Assembly (NCBI GenBank): GCA_023228745.1
Contig: JALOAP010000161.1
Span: 1-6,822, forward strand
Source: Dehalococcoidia bacterium
GTDB taxonomy: Bacteria > Chloroflexota > Dehalococcoidia > Tepidiformales > Tepidiformaceae
Direction: 5' to 3'
Length of the DNA stretch: 6,822 nucleotides
Shown here: piece by piece, positions 5,821-6,822 of the stretch
Position numbering within the stretch: the first letter of the stretch is position 1
How the letters are laid out: the number at the start of each line of letters is the position of its first letter
Position numbers and translations under genes: made by a program
Notes under the pieces: generated by a model
Told to the model about the DNA's origin: nothing
The model's input: only the letters and a program-made list of their open reading frames with translations
The model's database searches: none

Positions 5821-6822
5821 CGCCCGGGTCAGAGGGGCGCCAGCGGCCGATCTGGTGGCCCGAGGACGAGCCATGGCCGCCGCAGGGGAGACCTCCATTC
5901 GTGCGGCGGTTCTTCCGGCGCATCGCCATCGCCGCCCTGGTCTTCTTCGCCATCGCCATCACCCTGAGCTTCATCTCGGCCTTCCTCTGGTCTGGCGACC
6001 GCAGGGGCGGTCCTCCGCCGTTCGTGCCGTTCCTGCTCGTGGTGGTACTCCTGCTTTTCGTGGCGAGACGCGTGACGAGCCGTTTCGCCCGGCCCCTTGG
6101 CAACGTGCTCGAGACCATCGATCGCCTGGCGGCGGGTGACTACAGCGCCCGCGCGGAGGAGGTCGGGCCATCGGAGATGCAGGCCCTTGGCCGCGCGGTG
6201 AACAGCATGGCTGCCCGTCTTGAGTCTGGCGAAGAGGAGCGGCGCAATCTCGTCGCCGACATCGCCCATGAAGTGCGCACACCGCTCGCTGTCATTCGCG
6301 GCAACATCGAGGGGATGCTCGACGGCGTCTACGCGGCGGATAGCGCACGGCTGGCGCCCGTGCTCGAGGAGGTGGAGGTCATCGGGCGACTGGTCGATGA
6401 CCTCCAGACGCTTTCGTCGGCCGAGGCGGGGATGCTTCGCCTGCATACGGAACCGATCGAGCTTGCGGGCCTCGTGCAGGATGTGGCCGATTCTTTCGCG
6501 GCACAGGCGGAAGCAGCGGGAGTGACGCTGAGCGTCCGGGACGCCACGTCACCAGTGGTCACTATCGACCCGCCACGCATTCGCCAGGTACTCGAGAACC
6601 TGCTTTCGAACGCACTTCGGCATACGCCGGAGGGTGGCGCCATCACAATCGCGCTCGACCGCGAGGGCGCCAACATCGCGGTGCGGGTGACGGACACCGG
6701 CTCCGGCATCGACCCGGACGTGTTGCCATACATCTTCGAGCGATACCGGAAGGCGCCCGACTCGACGGGGAGCGGCCTGGGGTTGGCTATCGCCCGGCGG
6801 CTCGTGGAGGCGCACAACGGGA
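5817..6822 (+). CDS. Sensor histidine kinase (HAMP, HisKA, HATPase), 3' end outside window
   Basis: GTG 5817 overlaps the regulator's TGA (GTGA), and the frame runs open to the window end: 335 residues seen, the last few tens missing. The N-terminus is Pro/Trp-rich (RPIWWPEDEPWPP, 10-22). Helix 1 is about 36-58, followed by only about ten polar residues (59-68), then helix 2 (about 69-83), HAMP (about 84-136) and the HisKA dimerisation domain with H151 in DIAHEVRTPLAVI. The ATPase domain shows the N box with N261 and N265 (NLLSNALRHTP), the G1 box DTGSGI (293-298), the F box YIFERY (305-310) and the G2 box GSGLGLAI (318-325). It autophosphorylates and passes phosphate to the regulator upstream. 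The tiny external loop suggests it senses at or within the membrane or through a partner protein. All catalytic motifs are intact. Confidence 0.93.
   Translation, partial: MTPGSEGRQRPIWWPEDEPWPPQGRPPFVRRFFRRIAIAALVFFAIAITLSFISAFLWSGDRRGGPPPFVPFLLVVVLLLFVARRVTSRFARPLGNVLETIDRLAAGDYSARAEEVGPSEMQALGRAVNSMAARLESGEEERRNLVADIAHEVRTPLAVIRGNIEGMLDGVYAADSARLAPVLEEVEVIGRLVDDLQTLSSAEAGMLRLHTEPIELAGLVQDVADSFAAQAEAAGVTLSVRDATSPVVTIDPPRIRQVLENLLSNALRHTPEGGAITIALDREGANIAVRVTDTGSGIDPDVLPYIFERYRKAPDSTGSGLGLAIARRLVEAHNG

Noticed and set aside
5612..6139. A 175-codon plus-strand frame spanning the regulator/kinase junction
   Set aside because: It is out of frame with both the regulator and the kinase, whose catalytic motifs are intact. 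The frame itself shows no domain.

Overview
The window reads as an ordinary chromosomal stretch of a GC-rich bacterium. Gene order, the style of the two-component system (proline/tryptophan-rich kinase N-terminus, small membrane protein beside it) and frequent GTG/TTG starts with few AT-rich spacers suggest a Chloroflexota-like organism. That is inference from protein style and not a phylogenetic result. I see no mobile element, CRISPR array, tRNA or rRNA.

Layout. Bases 1-910 (+) are the C-terminal part of a glycogen debranching enzyme (GlgX). It converges on a two-gene leftward unit, with only 8 bases between the stops: galU (UTP-glucose-1-phosphate uridylyltransferase, 3149-2268) followed by an unrecognised 450-residue protein (2271-919). 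The second gene starts at a TTG inside the galU stop (TTGA overlap) behind a very strong Shine-Dalgarno sequence. It appears to carry an N-terminal alpha/beta domain, a coiled coil and a restriction-endonuclease-like C-terminal domain with an altered active-site motif. galU and infC are divergent. Their 95-bp spacer holds a 7+7 bp inverted repeat that overlays candidate promoters on both strands.

Bases 3245-4571 (+) form the classical translation operon infC-rpmI-rplT (IF3, L35, L20), closed by a 13-bp stem-loop at 4596-4625. IF3 carries an extra alanine-rich then acidic tail of about 65 residues. Bases 4738-6822 (+) form a signalling operon: a two-helix small membrane protein, an OmpR/PhoB-type response regulator and a two-helix sensor histidine kinase cut by the window end. 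The kinase has almost no extracytoplasmic loop. Two RNA hairpins sit at the translation starts in this operon: one covers the Shine-Dalgarno of the membrane protein, and a perfect 12-bp stem lies at the start of the regulator.

Functional links: GlgX and GalU both bear on glucose-1-phosphate/glycogen metabolism, but they are convergent and not co-transcribed. The IF3/L35/L20 genes are housekeeping. The signalling operon probably senses an envelope or membrane signal. The least explained items are the galU-coupled nuclease-like protein, the dyad between galU and infC, and the hairpin-controlled starts of the signalling operon.
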